Shown here piece by piece: positions 56,819-63,331 of a DNA stretch of 64,000 bases. Position 1 is the stretch's first letter; each line of letters starts with the position of its first letter. The notes beneath the pieces are model-generated. The model saw nothing but the letters and a program-made list of their open reading frames with translations, was not told where the DNA came from and ran no database searches. Location: positions 62,001 to 126,000 of the forward strand of contig DASXFZ010000047.1 of assembly GCA_036489315.1 (NCBI GenBank). Direction: 5' to 3'. The translations under genes were made by a program, and so were the position numbers. Source of the DNA: Candidatus Cybelea sp. (GTDB lineage Bacteria; Vulcanimicrobiota; Vulcanimicrobiia; Vulcanimicrobiales; Vulcanimicrobiaceae).

Positions 56819-57679
56819 TTACCTGACGCCTGAGGCGCGGCGGAGCGTCTCCGACGGCGTTTCGCCGAACGCCGTGCGGTAAGCCGCCGTAAAATGCCCC
56901 ATGTGCCAGAATCCCCACTCGGTCGCAACGTCGATGACGCGGCTGCGCGAACCCGCATCCAGAAGTGTTTCGCGAACCCGCATCAAGCGCAGCGCGCGCA
57001 AGAACGCCATCGGGCTCATTGAGGTTACTGCCGCAAAGGCGTTGATCAGCGAGCGCGGCCGCAGACCCGAAATGTTGCTCAGATCTTGCAGCGTCACCGC
57101 TTCGCCGCGCCGCGAGAACATATACGCCTGGCATTCGAGCACTGCTTTGATTCGGCGGCTGAGCGCGTGCGACGGCGTTAGCGCCTCCGCTTTACCACCG
57201 ACAATGGCCTCCACGAGCGGAAAGAGCCGGCACTCCAAAGGCGTCCCGGTGGATCCCCGCGCCGCAACGTGCATCGAAAGCAGTTCGCGCAAAAACGAGC
57301 GTAGCCGCCGCACGTGCGTGGTTCCGCGCCAGAGCGTCGGATGTCCCGAGGCCTGTTCCAACCGCGCCAGCATCCCGGACGCCTGCGGATATCGTCGCCG
57401 CAGTTCCGGCAGATCGAGTGTTAGCGTGAAGAAGCGCGCCGGCGCGGCCGCATAGGTCGCCACGTAACCCTGCGTCATCACGAGATCGTTTGGCCGGACC
57501 TCCAGGCCGTTCCAGCAGATCTTTGCGCCTCCGGAGCCGGAAATGCCGAGCAGCACGTTTCCCAGCGGAACGGATACCTCGCCCCGGCAGGCACCGGCGT
57601 AGAGGCGGTGGGCAACGCGAATCGGGCCGCGTTCGAGCAGACGCCGCTCGACGAATGGACCGCTGGTCACTGATGCCAC
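56819..57679 (-). CDS. AraC-family transcriptional regulator
   Basis: A 286-residue protein with an N-terminal sensing region (about 1-180; cupin-like, VSVPLGNVLLGISGSGG) and a C-terminal AraC double HTH: VTLQDLSNISGLRPRSLINAFAAVTSMSPMAFLRALRLMRVRETLL and VIDVATEWGFWHMGHFTAAYRTAFGETPSETLRR. Convergent with the DUF885 gene and divergent from the secreted protein at 57816, which may be a target; ligand unknown. Confidence 0.92.
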   Translation of the reverse strand: MASVTSGPFVERRLLERGPIRVAHRLYAGACRGEVSVPLGNVLLGISGSGGAKICWNGLEVRPNDLVMTQGYVATYAAAPARFFTLTLDLPELRRRYPQASGMLARLEQASGHPTLWRGTTHVRRLRSFLRELLSMHVAARGSTGTPLECRLFPLVEAIVGGKAEALTPSHALSRRIKAVLECQAYMFSRRGEAVTLQDLSNISGLRPRSLINAFAAVTSMSPMAFLRALRLMRVRETLLDAGSRSRVIDVATEWGFWHMGHFTAAYRTAFGETPSETLRRASGVR

Positions 57680-57815
57680 GCCTTCATGCGGATACCGCTA
57701 GAATAGGCGTTTCTTCTGAAGCGTTCCTGAAGCACCGAGAAGGGATTGTGAAGGCGAATAGGTGCAATAGTTTCTCAATCTCGTGTACTACAGTTACTCA
57801 GAGGAGGCTAAAAGA

Positions 57816-58490
57816 ATGAAACGTCTCGTTATTTCGCTCGTCTGCGGCGTTGCCGTCGCCGCGACCTCCATCGCGACGGGCTTGGCAAGCCCGCCGAGCG
57901 TTACCGGAACCTGGCAGGTCCAACAAACCGGTCTTAACGGAAACTCGACCACAACCGTTACGCTGCAGCAGTCTGGGACCGGTATCGTCGGCAACAACGC
58001 CAAGAACGGAAACGGTTTTACCGGATCGTTCGTCAACGACTCGCAGATCAACGGCAAGTGGCATGGTCCGAGCGGAGCCGGCTGGCTGACGGTTTATGTT
58101 AGTCCCAACGGCCACAGCTTTAACGGAACCTGGGGCTACAACGGCCGCGCCGCCAACGGCTCGTTCGTCGGAAATAAGGTGCTGCCGCCGTCGCCCGTCA
58201 CAGCCGCAGGTTCGTGGCACGTAAAGGGCGCGGGCGGTCCGGACGCGTTCATCGGAACGATGAAGTGCAGCCAATCGGGGCCCTCGGTGGTCTGCCATGC
58301 CGGCCCGATTCTGCTCAACGGCAAGTTCCGCACGAAGGACAAAGTAAGAGCGACCTGGACCGGACCGAACGGCTCCGGCTGGTTCTCGTTCTGGTTCAAT
58401 GACGACAACAACAGCTTCAACGGCGTGTGGGGTAACGGCGCCGACACGGCGCCGGCTGTCGGCCGCGTCGTGGGGCAGCGCGCGCTCTAA
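57816..58490 (+). CDS. Secreted protein with an internal domain duplication
   Basis: A 224-residue protein with signal peptide (LVISLVCGVAVAATSIATGLAS) and AGAGGAGG before the ATG at 57816. The mature part consists of two similar halves: GTWQVQQ...WHGPSGAGWLTVYVSPNGHSFNGTWGYNGR and GSWHVKG...WTGPNGSGWFSFWFNDDNNSFNGVWGNG. Each is rich in Gly, Asn and Trp and predicted to be all beta. The function is unknown. It is followed by a strong hairpin terminator. Confidence 0.78.
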   Translation: MKRLVISLVCGVAVAATSIATGLASPPSVTGTWQVQQTGLNGNSTTTVTLQQSGTGIVGNNAKNGNGFTGSFVNDSQINGKWHGPSGAGWLTVYVSPNGHSFNGTWGYNGRAANGSFVGNKVLPPSPVTAAGSWHVKGAGGPDAFIGTMKCSQSGPSVVCHAGPILLNGKFRTKDKVRATWTGPNGSGWFSFWFNDDNNSFNGVWGNGADTAPAVGRVVGQRAL

Positions 58491-58515
58491 AACGCGCTCG
58501 CCGATCTCAAAACGC

Positions 58516-58549
58516 GAAGGGTCTCCGCCAGAGAAGGCGGGGACCCTTC
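58516..58549. terminator. Bidirectional hairpin terminator
   Basis: GAAGGGTCTCCGCC (58516-58529) pairs with GGCGGGGACCCTTC (58536-58549), with one G-U pair and a 6-base loop. It is followed on plus by TTCATTTC and on minus by GCGTTTTG. It lies between the convergent stops of the genes at 57816-58490 and 58569-59123 and can end both transcripts. Confidence 0.82.
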
Positions 58550-58568
58550 TTCATTTCGCTACGCGGTG

Positions 58569-59123
58569 TTAGCTGCCGGACTTCTTGCAGGTGATGGTGG
58601 CCGGCGTCGATTTACCGGTCGAATCGACTACGGTATTGGCGTCGGAGGTCTCCGTCTCGCTTACCTTGGTTATCACGTCGGTAACGGTGCTGCCGTCGAG
58701 TCCTTTCCCGGTCAGGGTCATCGCGTTGCCGTTCCAGCCCGGCGAGGATTGCGTGAAGTACCCGCCGGTGCTATCGATGCCGGTGACAACCCACTGCTTG
58801 ATCGTGGGATCGTACGTCATATAGTTCGTGGCCGTGATCGTATACGTGCGATACTGGTCGAACGGAGGCGCCGTGTCTTGCGAGATCATCCAGGAGCCGT
58901 CGAGGCCGATCGTCGTCGTGTTGGTATCCGGACGCGATTTGCCGCGCAGCATCTGCGTGCAGTTCCAGGTTCCCGTTAGGAACATCATCGAAGAAAAATC
59001 GGTTTTTGCCGCAGGCACCGGGGTGAACGTGGGAGCCGGCTGCGCCGGCGCGACCGCCGGCACGAACACGAACGAAACGGCGAGCGCGACGGCGCCGAAA
59101 ACTAGCGAGGCGGGGTGCTTCAT
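58569..59123 (-). CDS. Secreted protein of unknown function (W-x-C beta-domain)
   Basis: A 184-residue exported protein; ATG 59123 with GGAAAGG 11 bases upstream, signal peptide ending VAPAQP. The mature part begins MMFLTGTWNCTQMLRGKSRP and continues with beta strands (YRTYTITATNYMTYDPTIKQWVVTGIDSTGG, NAMTLTGKG). This GTWNC start and lipocalin-like strand order resemble DUF1579-type or related beta-barrel proteins. It is convergent with the terminator and divergent from a related protein at 59319. A longer open frame upstream is antisense to that gene. Confidence 0.72.
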   Translation of the reverse strand: MKHPASLVFGAVALAVSFVFVPAVAPAQPAPTFTPVPAAKTDFSSMMFLTGTWNCTQMLRGKSRPDTNTTTIGLDGSWMISQDTAPPFDQYRTYTITATNYMTYDPTIKQWVVTGIDSTGGYFTQSSPGWNGNAMTLTGKGLDGSTVTDVITKVSETETSDANTVVDSTGKSTPATITCKKSGS

Positions 59124-59293
59124 TTCGACTGTGCCTTTCCAAGAGCTTCCCGCGCACCGCGGGGGTCCGGGAGATTTCAACGGCAGGCGGACGCTACCTT
59201 GAGACCTCAGGCCACTAAGCCGCAGGGCAGATCGATCGGAGGGGGTAGCCGGTGCGCGGCAAGATGGCGGATGGTCGCTCCCGCCGAAGGCTT

Positions 59294-59310
59294 CTCCCTC
59301 GGAAAGGGAG
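59294..59310 (+). promoter_or_regulatory. Small hairpin that can mask a ribosome-binding site
   Basis: CTCCCT (59294-59299) pairs with AGGGAG (59305-59310) around a 5-base loop. The right arm is part of the AGGGAGGG ribosome-binding site of the gene at 59319, so the fold could limit translation. This is visible pairing only; no regulator or ligand motif is recognised in the 195-base space. Confidence 0.4.
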
Positions 59311-59318
59311 GGACTCAG

Positions 59319-59804
59319 ATGAAGCAGGTTTTGGGATTCGCCGTCCTGGCGATGATGTTGAGCGCTCCGGCCGGCGCGCAGACGCCGATGGAGGCGATGC
59401 AGTACTACACGGGCTCCTGGTCGTGCACGGTCGGCAACGCGGGCGAGGCGCCGCAGAAAGCGATGGCGGTGTACACCTTGGAAAACGGCCTCATGACGGA
59501 GACGGTCAACGTGCCCCCTCAGGGCAAGTTGAAGTCGGCCTATCGCGCCAGCGCTGCGACGACCTACGATGCAAAGACGCACCGGTACGTCGAGACGTGG
59601 CTCGGCAATCAGGCGGATTGGTCGGTCAGCAGCATGGGAGCGATGTCGGGCAAGACCGAGCACTGGGCTGACACGCAAAACTCGACCGGCAAACTCGAGC
59701 ACACGATCGTGACGCGCACGAGCCAAAACCAGTTCGATTTCGAGAGCTATCCAACACTGATGAGCACGAAGGCCAACTTCAAAGGATCGTGCACGCGCGC
59801 GTGA
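59319..59804 (+). CDS. Secreted protein of unknown function, relative of the divergent gene
   Basis: A 161-residue exported protein from ATG 59319 with AGGGAGGG upstream; signal peptide ends AGAQT. The mature part, MQYYTGSWSCTVGNAGEAP, TVNVPPQGKLKSAYRASAATTYDAKTHRYVETWLG, has the same GxWxC start and strand pattern as the protein at 58569. Divergent paired secreted proteins of one fold suggest a tandem/inverted duplication. Ends 9 bases before the dinB stop on the other strand. Confidence 0.72.
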   Translation: MKQVLGFAVLAMMLSAPAGAQTPMEAMQYYTGSWSCTVGNAGEAPQKAMAVYTLENGLMTETVNVPPQGKLKSAYRASAATTYDAKTHRYVETWLGNQADWSVSSMGAMSGKTEHWADTQNSTGKLEHTIVTRTSQNQFDFESYPTLMSTKANFKGSCTRA

Positions 59805-59813
59805 TCGCGTAAT

Positions 59814-60875
59814 TCAGAAAAGGCTCGTTTGAACGGCGTCGCCTGGCGTAAGCGAGGCGACGCGCGTTCCCAGCAGGCGCACCGGCGTCCCCTCGAGGGC
59901 GGCGCGGCGCAGGCAGTGAACCGCGGCCCGAAAGATCCGGCGTGCGTCGCGGGTAGGCTCCGCCAGATGCGTTTGACGCCCGACGATCGTGAAGTCGCCG
60001 TGCTTCACCTTAATGGCGACCGTGCGCGCGCTGCAATCGTCGAGGCGTAACTTCTCGGCGAGCTCCTTCGCCTGTTCGCGCAGCAGCTCGATCAAGCGGC
60101 TCTCGTCGCGGACGTCGTATTCGAAGGTCTCTTCGGTAGAGATTGACTTCGTTTCGCGCTCCGGCTCGACGCGGCGCGGGTCGATTCCACGCGCCAGATC
60201 GCGTACCTCGCGCCACCAGGAGCCAAATAGTTCGTGCAGGCGCGCGTCGTCGAGCGCCGCGATCTGCCCGATCGTTGCGATGCCGTAAACGCTCAGGCGG
60301 GCCTGCGTTTTCGGGCCGATTCCCCAGAGACGGCCAACCGGCATTGGTGCGAGAAACGCCGCTTCTTCTCCCGGCGCAACCGCGAGCAGGCCGTCGGGCT
60401 TGCACGAGTCCGAGGCGATCTTCGCAATCATCTTTGCCGTTCCAACCCCGGCGCTCACCGTGAGCCCGGTCGTTTCGCGGACGCGCCGGCGAATCGTTGC
60501 CGCAAACTCACGCGCTCCGTCGAGCGTCGTCACGCCGACGGCGACGAACGCCTCGTCCATCGAAAGTCCCTCGACCTCGCGCCCGGCTTCGCGAAAGATC
60601 TCGAAGACTTCGCGCGAGACCCCGCGATACTTTTGCATCTCCGGACGGACGACGACCAGATCCGGGCAGGCTATGCGCGCTCTATAGAGCGGCATCGCCG
60701 AGCGCACGCCGAACGGGCGCGCCTCGTACGACGCCGTCAGCACGACGGCGCGGCGGCTCGAACCGGCGATCGCGACGGGTTTTCCGCGCAGCGAAGGATC
60801 GTCGCGGATCGCAACGCTCGCGTAGAACGCATCGATATCGAAGTGCGCGATAAAGGAGCGTTGCGGCCCGTTCAT
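59814..60875 (-). CDS. dinB: DNA polymerase IV (Y-family)
   Basis: A 353-residue translesion polymerase from ATG 60875, which overlaps the CGNR gene's TGA (ATGA). Seen: FIAHFDIDAFYASVAIRDDP with metal-binding Asp, YEARPFGVRSAMPLYRA, the SMDEAF motif with the second catalytic acidic pair (LSMDEAFVAVG), VSAGVGTAKMIAKIASDSCKPDGLL and the HhH region RLWGIGPKTQARL. A C-terminal little-finger domain follows, ending TSLF, which looks like a beta-clamp binding QTSLF peptide. It can copy damaged DNA and raise mutation. Confidence 0.95.
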   Translation of the reverse strand: MNGPQRSFIAHFDIDAFYASVAIRDDPSLRGKPVAIAGSSRRAVVLTASYEARPFGVRSAMPLYRARIACPDLVVVRPEMQKYRGVSREVFEIFREAGREVEGLSMDEAFVAVGVTTLDGAREFAATIRRRVRETTGLTVSAGVGTAKMIAKIASDSCKPDGLLAVAPGEEAAFLAPMPVGRLWGIGPKTQARLSVYGIATIGQIAALDDARLHELFGSWWREVRDLARGIDPRRVEPERETKSISTEETFEYDVRDESRLIELLREQAKELAEKLRLDDCSARTVAIKVKHGDFTIVGRQTHLAEPTRDARRIFRAAVHCLRRAALEGTPVRLLGTRVASLTPGDAVQTSLF

Positions 60876-61429
60876 GCGCTCTGGCTGCGCGCGCGCTCGC
60901 GGCGGCGCTGGGCCTTCGCTCGATTGCCGCAGGTGGCCATGCTGCACCAGGCGCGCGATCCGTTCTTCGTGTGATCGTAGTAGGCGAAGCGACAGCTTTG
61001 TTTTCGGCAGGCGCGCAGGCGCGACCACGTCTCGCGGACCTGCGCCTCGTAGACGACCGCCAAGAGCGAGGCGATCGGACCTTTATCTTCTTCGTGTGCG
61101 GGCAAGAGCTCGAGGCCGTGCTGAGGATCGACTGCCAGGCTCAAGCGCGTGCTGGCCATGAATGGGTTCAGCTCCCTCCAGGCGGCGGCGGCGTCCCCTT
61201 CCCCGTTGTTGGCAAAGAGCAGATCGCGCAGCGTTTCCCGGAAGGCGAGCAGCAGCTCGAGGTGGGCCTGGTTCGTGACCGGCGGCAGGCCGTAGCTCAG
61301 ACACCAGCCGCGCGCTCCCTCGAGCGAGCCAAGCTCGTCGGGGCCATTGGGGAGCTCGACCGTGTTCACGAAACGCCTGATTAGGTCGAGCGTTCCGGGG
61401 GCGCGATCCGATGGGGGTTGGGCGGGCAT
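60872..61429 (-). CDS. CGNR zinc-finger (ABATE domain) regulator-like protein
   Basis: A 185-residue protein: an N-terminal ABATE domain (GTLDLIRRFVNTVELP... RETLRDLLFA) and a C-terminal CGNR finger, CRKQSCRFAYYDHTKNGSRAWCSMATCGNRAKAQRRRERAR, probably nucleic-acid binding. ATG 61429 is chosen; a TTG at 61465 would start inside the palindrome at 61453-61468. Its stop overlaps dinB, making a two-gene operon. The upstream region holds the palindrome and a consensus promoter pointing the other way. Confidence 0.88.
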   Translation of the reverse strand: MPAQPPSDRAPGTLDLIRRFVNTVELPNGPDELGSLEGARGWCLSYGLPPVTNQAHLELLLAFRETLRDLLFANNGEGDAAAAWRELNPFMASTRLSLAVDPQHGLELLPAHEEDKGPIASLLAVVYEAQVRETWSRLRACRKQSCRFAYYDHTKNGSRAWCSMATCGNRAKAQRRRERARSQSA

Positions 61430-61452
61430 CACCGGAGCATAATCACCGTCAA

Positions 61453-61468
61453 AACTTGTTGACAAGTT
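61453..61468. promoter_or_regulatory. Palindromic operator candidate
   Basis: AACTTGTTGACAAGTT: perfect 7-base arms (AACTTGT/ACAAGTT) around TG. It contains the -35 hexamer TTGACA of the rightward promoter and sits 24-39 bases upstream of the CGNR ATG. This is where a dimeric repressor would block RNA polymerase. The cognate regulator is unknown; the CGNR protein itself is one candidate. Confidence 0.65.
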
Positions 61469-61487
61469 ACTGTCACCACCATATAAT
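61459..61487 (+). promoter_or_regulatory. Consensus sigma70-type promoter
   Basis: TTGACA (61459-61464), a 17-base spacer, and TATAAT (61482-61487): all twelve hexamer bases match the bacterial consensus. Transcription would start near 61494 and read toward the small ORF at 61527. A match this exact is unusual in a GC-rich window. Confidence 0.8.
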
Positions 61488-61526
61488 GATTGAAGGTTAC
61501 CATTTCGTCAAGAGGTTAAAAAAGAA

Positions 61527-61664
61527 ATGTTCCGCGATCCCGTTCGCAACGCCCCGCTCGTTTCCGATGTCAGCGACATCGATCTGCGCCTGAAAGTAGG
61601 CCGGGCCGATTCGATGCTCTTCCTGGAATCGAACCTGCGCTTGCCCCACCTGCGAGTCTCCTAG
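61527..61664 (+). CDS. Possible 45-residue protein under a consensus promoter
   Basis: ATG 61527 to TAG 61664 encodes a 45-residue peptide with no signal peptide (start MFRDPVRNAPLVSDVSDIDL; ends NLRLPHLRVS). It is preceded by an AT-rich leader with AGAGG about 10 bases upstream and lies about 33 bases from the predicted transcription start. It contains mixed acidic and Leu/Val residues with no family match. Alternatively the transcript is a leader or small RNA and this reading is chance. Confidence 0.42.
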   Translation: MFRDPVRNAPLVSDVSDIDLRLKVGRADSMLFLESNLRLPHLRVS

Positions 61665-61687
61665 CAGCTCGCTCGCTCTGCCTTCGT

Positions 61688-61723
61688 CCATGCGGCCGTT
61701 TGACGACTCGAACGGCCGCATGG
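61688..61723 (+). terminator. Perfect 13-bp hairpin after the small ORF
   Basis: CCATGCGGCCGTT (61688-61700) pairs exactly with AACGGCCGCATGG (61711-61723); the loop has 10 bases. It follows the small ORF by 23 bases. There is no clear U-tract (TATAGTT follows), so it may be a terminator without U-run, an RNA stabiliser or another element. The rest of the space to 61852 shows no gene that I can support. Confidence 0.5.
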
Positions 61724-61852
61724 TATAGTTCAGCGCGACGAACCAGGGTCGGTTCCCCGCCCGGCCCTAAGGAAGCGTCGGGTTGAGGCATTCGGCGCGA
61801 TCTACTCAGCATCTCGCCCGACTTCGCAGCATAACGCGAGGTAAGGAATATA

Positions 61853-63331
61853 GTGGATCACCGCAACATGGGTCTGACGGCCTGTGAATTTGGATTGCCC
61901 CGCCTTGGACCGTCGATCGTCAGGCGCCGAGCCCTGGAAGAGTGGCTCGCCCGCTTCAGAAACGTCCCCATTCGCTTCTTGGTCGCACCACCAGGCTTCG
62001 GTAAGACGGTCGCGCTGCTCGGCTATCTGCGCCACTGCGCGAGCAATGCCGTCTACTGCGCGCTTCCGGCCGGCGCCGACGGCGGCGCGGTCTGGAGTTA
62101 CGTGGGACACGCGCTCGGGAGCGAGCGCGAGTGCCGCTCGCACGTCGACGTCTTTCGCGCTCTCGCCCTGCGCGCGCCGCTGGAGATCGCGCTGGATTGC
62201 AAAGATGTACCCAGCGAAGACGGCGTCGCAGCGATCCTTATGCTGATGCAGCAGCTTCCCGACGAAGTTGGGCTGCTGATTGCCTGCCGCTCGCGCGTCG
62301 CCTTTCAAGTACGGCGCTTCGTCGACGAGGGCACGGCTGTGCTCTGCGATGCAGAGCGTCTGGCGTTCGACGCGGCGGAGATTCGCCACGTTGCCGAGAC
62401 CTGCGGCGTGCCGTTCACGCACGCCGGAGTCGCGCGACTGCTCGACGTGACCGACGGCTGGCCGCAAGTCGTCAGCGGAGCCGTGCGCAAAGCCTCCGAG
62501 GATAACTGCAGTCTCGCGCAAGCCTTCGAAAACTGGCGCGCCCGCCACGGCCATCTGTTCAACGAGTTCGTCGCCTGGACGCGTACGAACGTGGCCGAAC
62601 GCGAGGCCGATCTGCTGCTCAAAATCGTCAACGGCTCGCATCTCGAGCACTCCGAAGACCTCCAGCTGCTCGAGGAGCAGGGGCTCTTCGTCATCCACAC
62701 GGCCGACGGTTTTCGGCCGCTGCGCGCCCTTTCGCAGAGCCGCCTGTACAGCCGCTACTCCGTTACCCGCGCCGCCAAGCCGCTGCAGGTCAGTCTGCTC
62801 GGCTGGTTTGAGGCAACCGTCGACGGGCGCCCGATCGAGTGGATCCGCCGCCGCGACCGGCAAGTCTTTAAATACCTCGCGCTCCAGCCCAACGGCCGGG
62901 CCGCGCGCGCGCAGGTCGCCGCCGTCTTTTGGCCGGACGCACCGAGCGACTTGGCCGGCAAGAGCTTGCGCACGGCCTGCTCCAACATTCGCAAAGCGAT
63001 CGCCAAGATCGTCGGCTTCGATCAGCTAGACGCCTACTTCCGCGTCCGCGACGAGATCTCGCTCGATCTCGAAAACGTCATCGTCGACGTCAAGCGTTTT
63101 GCCGCTCACGCGGCCGACGGCGACGACCAGTACGCCCGCGGGCAACTGCGTTCCGCCGCCTCGCACTATCGCAACGCCATCGCGGTCCACCGCGGCGATC
63201 TGCTCATCGCCGACGTGCGCGAAGCGTGGGTCGCTCCGCTCGATGCGGAGCTAAAGCAGCGCTTTGCCGAGATCGGCCGCCGGCTCGCTGAAATCGGCGA
63301 AGCGAAAGCGTACGAGTTCGCCGCCGCTTAG
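61853..63331 (+). CDS. Regulator with N-terminal MalT-like NTPase and C-terminal SARP-type DNA-binding domain
   Basis: A 492-residue protein, GTG start with GAGGTAAGG 8 bases upstream. Residues about 15-260 hold a MalT/STAND-like P-loop domain (FLVAPPGFGKTVALLGYLRH, DEVGLLIACRSRVAF, VTDGWPQVVSGAV). Residues about 305-400 are an OmpR/SARP winged helix (VSLLGWFEATVDGRPIEWIRRRDRQVFKYLAL, FWPDAPSDLAGKSLRTACSNIRKAI), followed by a short BTAD-like helical tail. Classical SARPs carry the DNA-binding part at the N-terminus, so the order is inverted. Its targets are unknown. Its stop overlaps nfo (TTAG). Confidence 0.86.
   Translation: MDHRNMGLTACEFGLPRLGPSIVRRRALEEWLARFRNVPIRFLVAPPGFGKTVALLGYLRHCASNAVYCALPAGADGGAVWSYVGHALGSERECRSHVDVFRALALRAPLEIALDCKDVPSEDGVAAILMLMQQLPDEVGLLIACRSRVAFQVRRFVDEGTAVLCDAERLAFDAAEIRHVAETCGVPFTHAGVARLLDVTDGWPQVVSGAVRKASEDNCSLAQAFENWRARHGHLFNEFVAWTRTNVAEREADLLLKIVNGSHLEHSEDLQLLEEQGLFVIHTADGFRPLRALSQSRLYSRYSVTRAAKPLQVSLLGWFEATVDGRPIEWIRRRDRQVFKYLALQPNGRAARAQVAAVFWPDAPSDLAGKSLRTACSNIRKAIAKIVGFDQLDAYFRVRDEISLDLENVIVDVKRFAAHAADGDDQYARGQLRSAASHYRNAIAVHRGDLLIADVREAWVAPLDAELKQRFAEIGRRLAEIGEAKAYEFAAA

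Noticed and set aside
59124-59318. Riboswitch-like GC-rich leader (CGCCGAAGG, TAGCCGG, ACGC segments)
   Set aside because: Isolated words of glycine and cyclic-di-GMP riboswitches occur, but not in the order or pairing those families need.
61465-61465. TTG start for the CGNR protein
   Set aside because: It would place the start codon inside the palindrome; the ATG at 61429 lets the ABATE domain begin normally and leaves a 5' control region.
61716-61775. tRNA-like fragment (D-arm-like GGTATAGTTCAGC, T-arm-like GGTTCCCC)
   Set aside because: Only about 60 bases, no acceptor stem closure, no anticodon arm and no CCA end; the resemblance is too weak.
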